Part shown: piece by piece, positions 1-13,209 of the stretch
Numbering within the stretch: the stretch's first letter is position 1
Layout of the letters: each line of letters begins with the position of its first letter
Assembly (NCBI GenBank): GCA_905182985.1
Contig: CAJJDN010000110.1
Location: forward strand, 13,635-77,634
Direction: 5' to 3'
DNA: 64,000 nucleotides
Source of the DNA: Paramecium sonneborni
Lineage: Eukaryota > Ciliophora > Oligohymenophorea > Peniculida > Parameciidae
Notes under the pieces: model-generated
The model's input: the letters and a program-made list of their open reading frames with translations, nothing else
What the model was told of the DNA's origin: nothing
The model's database searches: none
Made by a program: the position numbers and the translations under genes

Positions 1-527
1 AAAAATTAGAATAAACCTCCTAATTGTTTAAAAAAATTTCAATTTATTATGTGTAAAATGAAATACAATAAAGGTTGCATGGAAATACGAAAAGTATTTT
101 CCACTAAACTATAAAGGAATTTATAATCTTAACTTATTAGCCAAAGGTACTTTATATTGTTGAACTTTGATAGTATAGATAACGGTTTAATTTCAATATT
201 TTAAGCTTTAAGATTTTTTACTTATTTAATAATTTGTAAAAAAACGTTATCTTTTTTCAAATGAATCTCTCAAGTTTCAAAAGATATACCAAATAACTTT
301 ATTATTTCTTAATTAAAAATTGATTTTTAAGAGTTAATTGTTTACATAAATTCATTATAATTTTAAACTACATCACTATTTGACTATTTTACTCCCTATT
401 AAAGACTAAGAATATCTGCTTTTTTAAAGTGCTTGTTGTTTATCAATTTTGGACCAATTTATTCTTTTACTTAATTTTAAACGTTTTCCTTAATATAAAT
501 ATCTATTTGTACAATCATTAGTTGAAT

Positions 528-1410
528 TCAAAAATTAATTGATACTTTTAATTAGATTATTTTTAAGAAATCAGTATCAACTTTAATTTAACTCTACTTT
601 ACTTCCATATGTTAATTTAATTATTCAATTAATTAATATCGTTCTTTTTGATAATCATACCATAATTGTTAAAACCTATCCAAAGTTATGTAAAATGTTG
701 GAAATTCTTCAATACAATTTTAGCAAACTAATCTTTCTGGTGGTGTTTTTTTCCAATTTAAATCAACCATTATAATTTATAATCCTTTATGTTTATTACA
801 TTATAGTTTGAAATTTTCACATATAAAAGTTGGTTCCTTTATTATATTTTTATAAGATTCTTTAATTTCATTAATATAATTCTGTAATTCTATAATTATT
901 TAATTTAAATTGCTTTTGATTTTTTGGATTAACTAATTAGGAATATTTTAAAAGAAATTTTATTTTAAACTTTCTTCAAGAATTTTATCCTTAAATTATT
1001 ATTATTATAGGTCTTAGATGTATTTAAAAAACTAATATATATCATTCTTAGAGATATTTAAATATTATTTAAAAATTTTATTTATGAATCCTCAATTAAC
1101 TTTTATTATTAATTAAAACATTCTGTATACCTTTTAATCAATTCAGAAAACTAAAGAGTTAACTCATCAAGTATTATTTTTGAATTTTTTAAAATATTCA
1201 TTTTCTTTAAATGCTACTTTGAAAGTCCTCCAAAATTTTTGATTAAATTTAGCCCAATTTATGTAAAGAATCCTCAGTTGCCTTTAAATTATGCCTCATC
1301 TCATCAATGCATTAATAGCAAAGTTATTCATAATTCGAATTAGGTGATGATCTATAGTTAAAGATAACTTTTTGTTTATGTCTATCGCAAATATTTTTCT
1401 AGCTCTCCAT
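528..1410 (-). CDS. Zinc-module/coiled-coil protein, possibly decayed
   Basis: Reading with TAA/TAG as Gln, an ORF starts at ATG 1410 (MESQKNICDRHKQ) and carries a cysteine/histidine pair 'CDRH' followed by 'LCYQC', like a small B-box-type zinc module. A Glu/Lys/Gln-rich coiled-coil stretch follows, then a second module ('CENFKLQCNKH' about 13 residues before 'RLVCQNC') near 690-830, a second coil and a TGA at 528-530. The second half is joined in frame by a 20-nt GT...AAG intron near 1030. Between the first coil and the rest (around 1200) the frame jumps by one base and I find no intron of plausible size, so this may be a pseudogene. Paramecium has a large family with a Cys/His module plus coil; membership is inference. 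Confidence 0.45.
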
Positions 1411-4400
1411 TAATTTGATTTAAAAATAAATCTTTAATATTCTTATTAGGAATTAATATTTCAGCTCAACATATACTTTATTTAAAAGATCTGGAAATTT
1501 ATAGCCAATAATTGTAAAGAAAAACAATTTTCTCAAATATAAAACTTTATTATACAACTCCCTTATTTGAAAAAACACGCACAGAACATTCAAATATACA
1601 CTTTTCTGTATCTTGAAGAATATATAAAAATTTGATTGAAAATATTTTTATGGCTTGATTATTTCTTTTAATAAAAATATTCTAAATTAAAATCTCATAT
1701 CAGAAGAACATTTAATAATTTGTTATAAAATTTATTAATCCAAATTTAATTATAAGATTTTAAATTATTTTATAAGTTAAAATCAATTATATATGTTATT
1801 TGATTCTAAGAATTTTACTTTTTTTGTAATATTAATAATCTATTCAAAAAAATATAACAAGTATCCTAATCTTTTTTGTTTTCCAAATTAACAACGATAT
1901 CATTGTAGAAATAAAAGTGAATTCAGAAATCATAAGTGTAGCGTATTAACTAAATTAAAAATTATTATTTCCTAATCATATTATGTAATTCAATAAAATT
2001 TTATCACAAGAAGTCATAAAGGTATTATTTGTTGGTATAAAAAATTTTTGATTTGGTGATTTCATGTGTTGTTCATACTTTGACAAATAATAAAAAATAT
2101 TTGAAAGAAGTAGAATAAAATCTTTCATTATATTCTAAAGATTTATTTTACTTAGATTAACCATCAAAGGTTTTCTAATAAATAATTTTATAAAAAATTT
2201 CTGAGATTATTTCATAAAACTTAATATTTGAAATTTTAATATTTAAATAATATAGCCTTATCATTTATTCATTTGTGACCTAAAAGTCACATTACAGAAA
2301 TAAATATTGATTATTATTGCATATTTAACATCACATTCTTGTGACCTTGAATAGCGTTTTGGTCTTATGTAATCATCACTTTTCTTATGAGTCAAATACA
2401 TTTTTATAAATATGAATTTTAAAAAATAAAACATTTTTGTTGACTCAAAATTTTTACTGTTGCTTGCATTATAAATCTTACACTTTTATTATTAACTTTA
2501 AAATAGTATCTCAAGCTTTCTATATTTGATAAAATTTTTCAGAAAAAATTCTTGCTAAAATTCTCATGCTATTATTACTCAATTTTTTAAGACTAAAATA
2601 TAATATATAATATGTTTAATAGCTTTTTATATCAAACTCTTTAATATAAATTTGATAAATCAGATTAATTTAGAATATCTAGATTCTTCCTTATCATATT
2701 TCATCTTAAGATATCAATTGGAGCATATTTAAGTGTGTTCTCATAGAGTTAAAACAAAATTTGATAAATTATGTTTAAACTTAGATTTATAAATGATCAA
2801 TAATAATCATGAATAAAAAAATAAAATTGTTATTTTATAAACTAACTTACATAAAATTCAAATTGTCTACTAAGTTATCCAAGTTTATAAAATTATCTGT
2901 TTGCAAAAATAAATATTTTAATAAAATTAATCTAAATTTCGACTCTTATTTTGTATAAACTTATAGCCGTAAAGTGATTTTTTGCAAAAGAAATACTCAA
3001 TTTATTCTTAAATACAGACATATAAGTATTATTAATACAAAATGAAGTTCAGATGAATAAAAATCTTTCTCAAAAATATATTTTATTAAGAATGACTGGC
3101 TTTTTAAATTATGATTAATAGTAGTAATTGGGTGATGAACTATTTAAAGTGGAAATAGGAGTCATTTTCCTTACACTTTGATTTTTGATTATATTACTTT
3201 TAAAACTAATAATGAAATAATTCATTTTGTAAATTTTCAATTTACTCTAATCAATTTGAAATTCCTTTAATTTACTACAGTTATATTTAAATAGTTCAAA
3301 TATTAATGGAGTAAACCTTATTTCCTCAATCAATGATTTTAAAAAATATTAAAATAAAAGATTGTGTAATTGAAAACTTAATCTTATTGGATTTAGGATT
3401 AAATGAAGGAGATTTAATTAATTTAATAACATCACTTTAAATTCTAATTTTTCAAAGTCAAAATTTATAATGTTTAGTCAATCTAATGAATTTGGAGAGA
3501 TGAAAATGACAAATTTTAATATAAGTAGTAATATTTATGATTCTCAAGGTTTTTTTAATTTTTAAGGGATTTCTAAATTAAATATGAATTAATTTGACAT
3601 GAGATCTTCAATTATAACAAAATCAACTATAATTTTATTAAATAGAATTAGAAAATATTGATATAATAGATAACTTATTCTTAACATCATCTGGAATAAT
3701 TAATAGCGAATATAAAAATTTTTAAATTTTATAAATTTAATGTTCCTTATGGAGACTTATATGCAGGAAAATTTTACAACAAAATTAATGGAGAAAAATC
3801 AATAGCTAGAATCAAAATTTAAAAGATTAAATAGACTAAAAAATTTCAGTTGATATGACTAAATATTTTGAAATATTCTAGGTTTATTTACATTATCTCC
3901 TCTTAATATTGAATTCTAATTAAATCAATAATGCTAATCAAATTTAAATATTAAATGTTGATGCTTAGGATAATATTTTTAAAAATAATCGTCTTTATTG
4001 AAATAAAATACTCTTTGAAGATACAAAGTTATTAAATAATTACTTTTCATTTCTGGGTTTTTCAGCTAAATTTTCTTACTAACAGAATATCTAATAGTAA
4101 AAGAATAAATCAATATAAATACATCAAAAGCTCTATTGATTATTTTTTTCTAGTTTTTTGATACTTTACAAAATTAATAGATATATAATTATAATTAAAA
4201 TATTAAAATTAAACTATGTTTCATAAGAGATTTATACTTTGGAAATTATGAATAAGTGATAAATGCCTTAAATTTAGAATAATTTGAACCAGAAAAATTT
4301 GATTCAGTTACTAAATTAATTATTTATCATCCTAATAGATATATTCGATTAAAAGATTTATATTTTGGATTGTAATCGTTTATATATGAATTTTTAATAG

Positions 4401-5251
4401 GAATCTAATTTTGTTAGGATATTTAGTTTAATTATTGTAAATAATACTATCATTCGTAAAAAAGGTTAGGCGTAGAGAAAGCTAAGGAATCGAGCATAAT
4501 TATCTATATTTTAATAGAATTTGGTTTAATTTAGAATAAAACAGTTAATACCCAAGTCTGATTTATTCATTCTTAAATATTATTCAATTCTAATTACTTT
4601 ATAATAAACTGTATAACTTAATGATATTTTTAAGGGATATGATCTAGTTCTAATATAAAATAATTTTTTTTTTTTAATTTCCAAAAAGCATTTATATTAT
4701 TTATTCTCAAACCATCGATTTCTAAATCAAATTAAATACTAGTTATTTTCTAAACTTGTAAAATAATGATTTTTTTAGGAATTCTCAAAAATTAAGGTTA
4801 TTTTTTATTATCTTTTTAACAGTAAAGGCTTTTGGAATTTTAAATTTACTAAAAATTGCTTTTATCTAGAATAAGCTTTATAATACTTAAGAAAACTCAA
4901 TTTATTTAATTTGAGTTTTAATTTGTGGTAATAATAAAATTTTTATAAATAAATTAATTTAGTTGCTTTTTCTTCTTAGTCTTTAGAGGGATTATTGTTT
5001 AGATAAGTGATCTCCAACTACAAATAATCATATGTTTTTAATTGAGCCTTGTGCAATTAAGTTTAATAATCTAAATTTATTGAAATTTTTAAATTTTAAG
5101 GAAGCATATTACTACAATTATCTAATACGGATTAATGGGTAAAATAAACATAGTTCATATCAAATGCTTATCATATACTGAAAAGGAAGATATGAAATTA
5201 AAACTAATAAATTTATGTTATGATATTAATTATCCTTTATGAATAATTAAT
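1411..5251. other. Gene-poor stretch with unassigned coding-like ORFs
   Basis: No recognisable gene. Two plus-strand stretches are open with TAA/TAG as Gln and have a protein-like composition: about 3408-3663 (Ser/Thr/Asn-rich) and 4229-4561 (contains 'GNYEQVINAL' and 'NRYIRLKDLYFGL'). In DNA this AT-rich TGA appears only about once per 60 codons by chance, so ORFs of this size are weak evidence. The rest is very AT-rich with no motif I can name. Confidence 0.5.
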
Positions 5252-6132
5252 TCATTCTTCAGATTAGGCTTAGATATCCAATAAATATATAAACTTATCT
5301 ACACTACAAGATGCTAATATGGTACCATCAGGAGAGAAGCATACTTAGTTGACATCATTAGTATGGACGTCAAATTTTGATTTTGATTTTCCTGTCTTAA
5401 CATCCCATAAGCATAAGCGGATAGTCTTATCATTACTACCAGATGTTAATGTAGTGCCATCAGGAGAAAAGCATATTGGCTTTTTCTTATCCTGACGAAA
5501 CATCCAATAAACAAATAGACTTCTCTACGCTTCCAGCTGTTATAAATGCACCATCAGGAGAGAAACAAACTGATTGGATCCCATTAGTATGAAAATCCAA
5601 TTTAGCTTTTAATTTTCTATTCTTAATATCTCATAAGCGGACAAACTTATCCTCACTTCCACCATATGCTAATTTAGTACCATCAGGAGAGAAACATACT
5701 GAAGGATAACCTTCTAATTTTAATTGTTCTTCTCCTGTATTAATATCCCATATGCGGACAGATCTATCTACACCACAAGAAGCCAGTGATGCACCATCAG
5801 GAGAGAAGCATATTGATAGAATAAAACTACTATGACCATCAAATTTTGCTTTTTATTATCCTGTCTTAACATCCCATAAACGGATAGACCTATCTCCACT
5901 ACCAGAGGCTAATGTAGTTCCATCAGAAGAAATATACCTAGTAGACTTAACAAGTATGTCCATCTAACTGTTATATTTATTACCCTGTCTTAACATCCCA
6001 TAGACGAATAGACAAATCGTAGCTACAAGATGCTAGAGTAGTACCATCAGGAGAGAAGCATACAGAATAGACAATACTAGTATGACCCTCCAATTTTTTC
6101 AATTGATTAATTGTTTCAGCTTTGAGGAACAT
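5252..6132 (-). pseudogene. WD40-repeat pseudogene
   Basis: About seven WD40 blades of roughly 42 residues are visible on the minus strand, each with 'FSPDGT', a 'LASG/LASC' strand and 'IRLWDVKTGQ'. WD40 propellers serve as protein-binding scaffolds. Positions of the repeated CCATCAGG box (5325, 5457, 5551, 5680, 5794, 5920, 6044) give spacings of 132, 94, 129, 114, 126 and 124 bases. The 94 and 124 spacings break frame, and one blade has the Trp of 'RLW' replaced by TGA near 5634. No GT...AG intron repairs these breaks. An ATG at 6130-6132 could be the old start (MFLKAETINQLKKLEGH). I call it a decayed member of the large ciliate WD40 family. Confidence 0.8.
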
Positions 6133-9100
6133 TAAAGCCAAACTCTATTAAAATTTATTTTTATTCAAAATATGTTTTATGTTTAAATAGCAAATGATAC
6201 ACTATTTGTTGAAATCGGCAAAAATCAAGATAGGAAATTCTAAAATTCTTCAAAGATTGAAAGTACATTAATTTTGCAAAAGAATAGTTTTACTATTGTT
6301 CTTAGAGTAAAGTTAAACAAATATAAACATTTTCATTTGACTATTGATTTATGTTGGCAAATTCTTGTAAGTGATGAAGTATTAATTGTAAATTAAATAG
6401 CGTTTTTTAAACAAATTAGTCATATTTTTCTTGTATCTCCATATATTAAATAATACTTAGTCAAAAAAAATGAAGAAAATTATGGTGAAATAACAATAAT
6501 TACAATAAAAAATGATGAAATAAATATAGATTGCCATAATCAATGAATTAGAGTATCATATCTATAAGCTATATTAGCTTCTATTCAATTAATTCCTGAA
6601 ATGAATCAAGCCAGGACTATTGTATATGCATAGATTTTGATTAATTATTAAAGAATAAATATATATTAATGTCGTACTTTTAGCTTCTAAACGATAATAA
6701 GTCCTATATATTTTCAATATCATCCAATAAAATAAGAAATATAAACCAATCATATGAATGGCATTATAAATAACAACATTCATAGAATAATGAATTTGAA
6801 AATCAAATAAATCTTTTATTGTTAGCAACTACTTTTAAGCTAAAGTAGAATGAATAATATTTTAAATTAGATTGATATTAGCACTAATGCCGTTTATATT
6901 AATTAAGATACCAAAATTAGAGTAATATTCTCTATTCGATATAATTAGTTTTGAAATTAATTTTTTAGTAACTTTTAATTCATTTAATTAAACATTACGC
7001 CTTACAGAAATTATATAGAAATAAAAGTCCTAAAAATAATTAAAATTAATTACAATAAACTAATTGCCCTATCATCCAAATAATTTTATCCTATTGCAGA
7101 AGAAATGTTTTTAAAACACACAAAAAATGAAAAATAAAAAAATGTGAATGAAATAGAAAAAGTCGAAGTAAAGAAATCGTCAAATAGAAAATTATATCTA
7201 ATCTACCAAATATTTGAAATCCTTTTTCTAACAAATTTTTATATTATCATTCTAATTCTGAATTACATTTTTCGAGAGTAAAAATCAAGATAAATGTTAA
7301 TTTATTTTTTCTTCTTTTTTATTTTAGCCTCCTTTTTTCATTAATCACATTGAAACAAAACTTTACTTTTAGAAAATCATTTAATGAAAATAATAGAGAT
7401 CTCCATGTTCTAATTTTGAAAAATTTTCTCCATATTCATATCGGTCTACTCTCTTTATAAATATGAAAAATTAAATATCTTTTTTGTCACAAATGTTACC
7501 TTACTCTAAGCTCTAGCTACAAAATTAACATATTATGTTGTCCTTACTAATTGATTTGAGTCTCAGATCCTATTCAAAAAAACCATTACAAATCCATGTT
7601 TATAAATACATTTATTCAAAGAAAGAAGAGATGGCAGTTCAAATCAAAATTTTTTCTAGAAGTGTATACATTAGTTTTATTTGCACAAATAAAAACTTAT
7701 TACATTGAGAATATGTGGTTGTATAAATTTTAAATCACCATATCTAAATTATTAACTGCAACATATCTTCTAATTATTATCGTATTTAATTTATTTTAAT
7801 TATTTAATCTAATATCTTCTCATCTTCTAATTCAAAAATATTTTAATATCGCAATTTATCAATAAAGATTATAGTGTAATCAAAGAATATATAATTATCA
7901 AATTTTCCTTGGAGCAGTAGGTTTAAAAATAATGTCCAAAATACATATCATTTAACAATAAAACGCATATAATTCATAAATTTATTTTATCTATTAGTAA
8001 CCAAGATAGTGAAGTATACTGTAGTTTCAGGATATGGTGAGCTGGTAAATCCACTCGATTGTTTTATAGATTTATATGTTTTTTACATTTAATTAAGAAA
8101 AACAATGACTAACATTATTTCTAAATAAATATTCATTCTTTTAATCTTTTTGATTGCATTTGAGGTAATAATATTGTATGGATTAGTTAAAATTAAAATA
8201 CTTCCTTCTAATCAATATTTATAATAAATTTTAAGATTTATCTAAAAATAGGAAGAAAACTCGTTTATTTATTAATCATAAATGGAATAAAACATTAATC
8301 TTTCAAAAAAATAGCTTCAATAAAATGTTCTAAATTTAAAATTGTTACTTGTTGTTATACATGTTTAAAATATTTTTAGAGATCATATATGCAATTCTGA
8401 TCACTTAGATCTTGATAATACTACCAAAATAAATTATTGTATTAATGAAACTCTATATAAATTTAAGAAGATAACTCTTGAAGATTATGAATTTATCAAT
8501 TGAAATAAAGAAGCTAGGATAGGAACTTTTGAAGAAGCTTAATTAGCAATAGATTATTAATTACAAATAGAAATAATTATTCTAATTTTAAATAAGAAAA
8601 AGAATAAATCAAATTACAACCAAATTTGAATCATTCAAACATTATATAATTATTCAAAGATAGAGAAATAATATATTCAGCCCCTTGATATTTCTCAAAT
8701 GGTTCTAGCAAATGATTATTTCTAGATTATTAATATTATATTATATATTAACATGTATGTTATTTTTTTTTGAGTCTCGATTGATAAGACATTTAACTTT
8801 TTAATTTATTTGAAATTGAATTGTATAATTATCGAGATGGGAATAATTAGATAAATCCTATTTTGTAAAATACTTGACAAAACCAGAATTAAGCTTTCTT
8901 TAATTATTAGTAATTGAAAAAAAAGTAACTTACCAGATTAAGCTAAAATATCATGTTATTCACAATTAATTATAGTTTCTTGATTGAAACATCTAATTAT
9001 TGAAGATATTAATCTATCTTACTGTTTAAAAATTTATTTGAGTATATAAAGTAAAAGAAATGATTTGAAGATTTAAATTAAATTTTCAGGTTTTAATTCT

Positions 9101-9265
9101 ATTAAAATTAAAACATAGAGATAATTTTAATTACTCAGAATATCAAATAATCTCAGAATAATCTAAAATAATTAAATTTTATCCTAACTGTTAAGTGACT
9201 TTTATAGTTGAAAATTTTAAATTTATTACTAATATGATTTAATAATCTAAAAATTGCTCATGAAT
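6133..9265. other. No assignable gene
   Basis: About 3.1 kb without a recognisable gene on either strand. A plus-strand stretch at about 8394-8630 stays open except for one TGA and reads like protein ('EEAQLAIDYQLQIE'), but matches nothing I know. It may be a relic or chance. Confidence 0.5.
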
Positions 9266-11377
9266 TCAAATAGATTGTTAAAATTTTTGCTATGAGAACT
9301 CTTCTTTTTTTACAACATTTGAATATGTGCCAACATAAATAATATACAGATAACTAATGTTAAGAAAAGATTACGATGAAAACTCTTGCCATACAATCCA
9401 TTCCCCAAACTTTCCTTCTTTTTTATACAGCCAATCCCCATCACTAAAGTTGAAATCTTACATAAAAATATTACATTAATTCATATCGTTTATTAAAATA
9501 ATAGTATGCATTCCATTTCTCACATTTAATACCATTTTTATATTTTCCTTTATAAAAAATTTAAGATTTACTATTTTTTATAAAAACAATTAATACTCCC
9601 AAAATGTTTCAGAAAGTTCTGTCCATAAACCTTCTTTCATTCCATTCTTATCGTATCTTCCATAATCTCTAAATATAAAGAATTGATTCTTCACATAAAT
9701 TTAATACCACTCGATGAGTGAAAATGAATTTCCCATTATCCTATTTTAATCCCTTCTTAATAGTTTCCATGAAACATCACTTAGCAACACCTAATTAAAT
9801 TTATATTAATTATCCAACTCCCAATATTTATCATACATCTCAACCCATTATCCGAACTTTAGACCTCTCTCGTTATAATTCCCTCCACCACTAAAAAAAT
9901 ATTAAAAATTTTAAATTACATTATATTTTTCTAAGATTTAATTTCCCATTTTCCAATTTTCATTCCATTATTATATATTCCTTATTAAAAAATAATAGTT
10001 GGACTAAAATAAACTGGATAAAATTATAATGATTAACCTTCTAAAATTCTCTACTTCTAACCACACACCTGTTTTTTATCCATTTTAATTAAAATTTCCT
10101 CCTCCTCTATATTTTATTTAGTATTGATTACATAACATCTAAAATATCACAATTTATAATTTCCCATATTCCAATTTTTAAACCCTCTTGGTAATTTCCA
10201 ATGTAAATTATTTAACATGGATAATAGTACGAATGAATAATTTAGTGTAAATGTATACCTTGAAAATTTTTCATGATATTCTATCCATTTACCATTCTTT
10301 CTGCTCAATTTATCATAACATCCTAATCCACTATAAATTATACAAAATTATTTTACAATAATTTATATTTATCGTCCTAATATCCCTTTTGAAAAGATTC
10401 CCATAAACCAATTTTTATCCCATTTCTGTATTCACCTTTTTCTAAAATCTAAAATCCACTAAAATTACATCCATATTTACTTCCAAAAATTTTCTCCTTC
10501 TTCAACCCATTTTCCATTTTTATTACCATTTCTGTCGTATTTGCCTCCTCCTCTAAAATCAATTTAAAAGTTTTACATAATTTTAAAACGATTATCAAAG
10601 AAGCTTTAGAAATAGATATCCCACCGCCCTTATTTTAAACCATACTAATATTCTCCTCTATAAATAAGTTGTCTCCCACTTTGATATAATTAAATTATTT
10701 TACTCATAAAAGTTTCTATCCAAATCAAACCAAAACCCTTATTTAATTCCAAATTAATCAAAATAACCTTCTCCACTTATTGATAACAATTTCAACTTCT
10801 TACATAAAAGTTAATTATTTTTATTTTTAAGCAAATTAGTATGTGCTCCATTTTCCCTATTTTATACCTTTTTTATATTCTCCAACATAAGTCACTTATG
10901 ATTTGCTAAAATAATTTTTTTTAGTTATCTACTCCCAAAAATTTTCAAAAAATTCTATCCATTCACCAGTTTTTAAACCTTCATCATTATAAAATCCTCC
11001 AACTTTTAAAATTTAACCTTTCCATGAAGCATACCATTTTCCAACTTTTCTTTGGTAAACATATGATCCATGCCATCTTAAATGTTTAACTTATTCTAAA
11101 TTTCTAGTGTTTTATAGAGTATTATTTATATCTCTATTAATAATAATTGAAAAAGTTACTAATAGAGAATGCAACCATCCTATAAATATATAATAGTTCC
11201 ATCTTCTTTAGTCTTTGCACTAAATTTTGCACCTTTAAATAACCATTAATTTATAATGCAGTAACTTTCCATCCCATCCATAGTTATAAACTGATTATTT
11301 CTTTCTTGCAATCCATCAGATTTAAGACTATTTTTTAAAAAATTTCTAACAGAATTTATTGCTCCAATCATTATCAT
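9266..11377 (-). CDS. MORN-like repeat protein A, about 16 micro-introns
   Basis: Start ATG at 11377, stop TGA at 9266-9268. After a unique N-terminal part the protein is a chain of degenerate MORN-like repeats of the form 'GGG.Y(D/N)..G.K.G.W.E...F' then 'V.Y.GEY..G.K.G.W'. Function is unknown; MORN-type repeats commonly mediate membrane or protein contacts. The frame is restored only by removing about 16 introns of 21-43 nt. All cut after the second codon base (phase 2), alternating between two fixed places in each repeat: before the GGG block and before the second Trp strand. Fifteen have GT...TAG/AAG ends. The one at 10216-10258 ends in ATG instead of an AG, so it may be a splice mutation or sequence error. 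Paralogues lie at 21366-23103 and 24256-26625. Confidence 0.75.
10216..10258 (-). other. Intron with a non-AG acceptor
   Basis: In the repeat array of the 9266-11377 gene this segment must be removed to keep frame and to join the two halves of a repeat. It starts with GTATAC but ends CCATG rather than an AG. At 43 nt it is also the longest intron of the gene. Confidence 0.45.
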
Positions 11378-12415
11378 TATTAAATTAATTATGTTTATCA
11401 AAAAAAGGATATCCTATTAAAAACCTATTCAGATCTAGAAATCAGGCTACTTCTTTTTAATTGACTAATATATATAAAATTAAGTTTATTTTCTGAAGCA
11501 AACTTTTTCTAATAAAATCTCAACTCACTATTTTTCAAATAAAAAGAATAAAAAATTTAATTCAAACCCAATTTATGATTAATCTTATAAACTTCAATCA
11601 TCCAAAACTTCATCAATTAAATTAATTTGATTTCCATCGACATTGTTAATAATAACAACATATAATCTGCTCTTTTAACAATTTAAGAAATAGAAAAAAA
11701 TATGTAGTTGAGTAGATAGGATATAAAAGATATGAGAGATTTGGACAGATGGTGACAAACACGATAGTGAATGGGTTGATAATAAATTTGTGGGAAAAGC
11801 GGATAAATATGGAATATAATTTATGATATGGAAAGATAATATTTGAGTAAAGGTTTTTGGAGAGTATTATTGGGTAGATGCGAGAAAAAAAATTGTAAGA
11901 AATTGTATACTATATTAGGAAAAAATCGAAAATTGTATATAAATCAAGTTTTGAAACAAGTACTTTAGCTATTTAAATACTATTTTTGATATCAATTTTT
12001 GAGTTGATTAAAATTAATCCAATTTCTGATTCTTTTGTAAATCACCATAGATATTCTTAAATTAGGGGCAAAAATATTAATCTAATTATTTCAAAATTTT
12101 TATCATTATAAAACTATTAAATTTAATTAACGTAATTCTATCACAAAACCCATAAAATGATCGAATATTTTTTAATTAGAAATAATCTTTTTTAATTTTT
12201 TTTAGTAACGTTTTAAATTAATATAAAGATATCCATTCAGTAACATAAACAACTAAATGTTTTATGTTTAAGTTTAAAAGGCCAATATGATATATAGTGG
12301 GAAATAAACTTTATTTATGATCAGCAGTTTTCAAAAGCTTAATAATTTATTCATATTCATTTTTTATTTTTAGAAACTATATTTTATAAATCTTTAATTA
12401 AACTATCATATCAGT
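11378..12415. other. Intergenic, with MORN relic
   Basis: AT-rich spacer between the first MORN-like gene and the assembly gap. The only recognisable item is the short MORN relic listed at 11747-11846. Confidence 0.5.
11747..11846 (+). pseudogene. Relic of a classical MORN repeat
   Basis: A short plus-strand frame reads 'IWTDGDKHDSEWVDNKFVGKA', the pattern of a classical (PIP5K-type) MORN repeat, W.DG..Y.GEW...K..GKG, with Tyr and Gly substitutions. It is bounded by TGA codons upstream and at 11844-11846 and has no start of its own. This is a different repeat type from the GGG-type modules nearby. Confidence 0.5.
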
Positions 12416-13209
12416 NNNNNNNNNNNNNNNNNNNNNNNNNNNNNNNNNNNNNNNNNNNNNNNNNNNNNNNNNNNNNNNNNNNNNNNNNNNNNNNNNNNNN
12501 NNNNNNNNNNNNNNNNNNNNNNNNNNNNNNNNNNNNNNNNNNNNNNNNNNNNNNNNNNNNNNNNNNNNNNNNNNNNNNNNNNNNNNNNNNNNNNNNNNNN
12601 NNNNNNNNNNNNNNNNNNNNNNNNNNNNNNNNNNNNNNNNNNNNNNNNNNNNNNNNNNNNNNNNNNNNNNNNNNNNNNNNNNNNNNNNNNNNNNNNNNNN
12701 NNNNNNNNNNNNNNNNNNNNNNNNNNNNNNNNNNNNNNNNNNNNNNNNNNNNNNNNNNNNNNNNNNNNNNNNNNNNNNNNNNNNNNNNNNNNNNNNNNNN
12801 NNNNNNNNNNNNNNNNNNNNNNNNNNNNNNNNNNNNNNNNNNNNNNNNNNNNNNNNNNNNNNNNNNNNNNNNNNNNNNNNNNNNNNNNNNNNNNNNNNNN
12901 NNNNNNNNNNNNNNNNNNNNNNNNNNNNNNNNNNNNNNNNNNNNNNNNNNNNNNNNNNNNNNNNNNNNNNNNNNNNNNNNNNNNNNNNNNNNNNNNNNNN
13001 NNNNNNNNNNNNNNNNNNNNNNNNNNNNNNNNNNNNNNNNNNNNNNNNNNNNNNNNNNNNNNNNNNNNNNNNNNNNNNNNNNNNNNNNNNNNNNNNNNNN
13101 NNNNNNNNNNNNNNNNNNNNNNNNNNNNNNNNNNNNNNNNNNNNNNNNNNNNNNNNNNNNNNNNNNNNNNNNNNNNNNNNNNNNNNNNNNNNNNNNNNNN
13201 NNNNNNNNN
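12416..13209. other. Assembly gap (794 N)
   Basis: An unbroken run of N. Its true length and content are unknown, so continuity between the two sides rests on the scaffold only. Confidence 0.99.

Noticed and set aside
1..60. Possible telomere or chromosome end at the left edge
   Set aside because: No CCCCAA or CCCAAA-type repeats are present.
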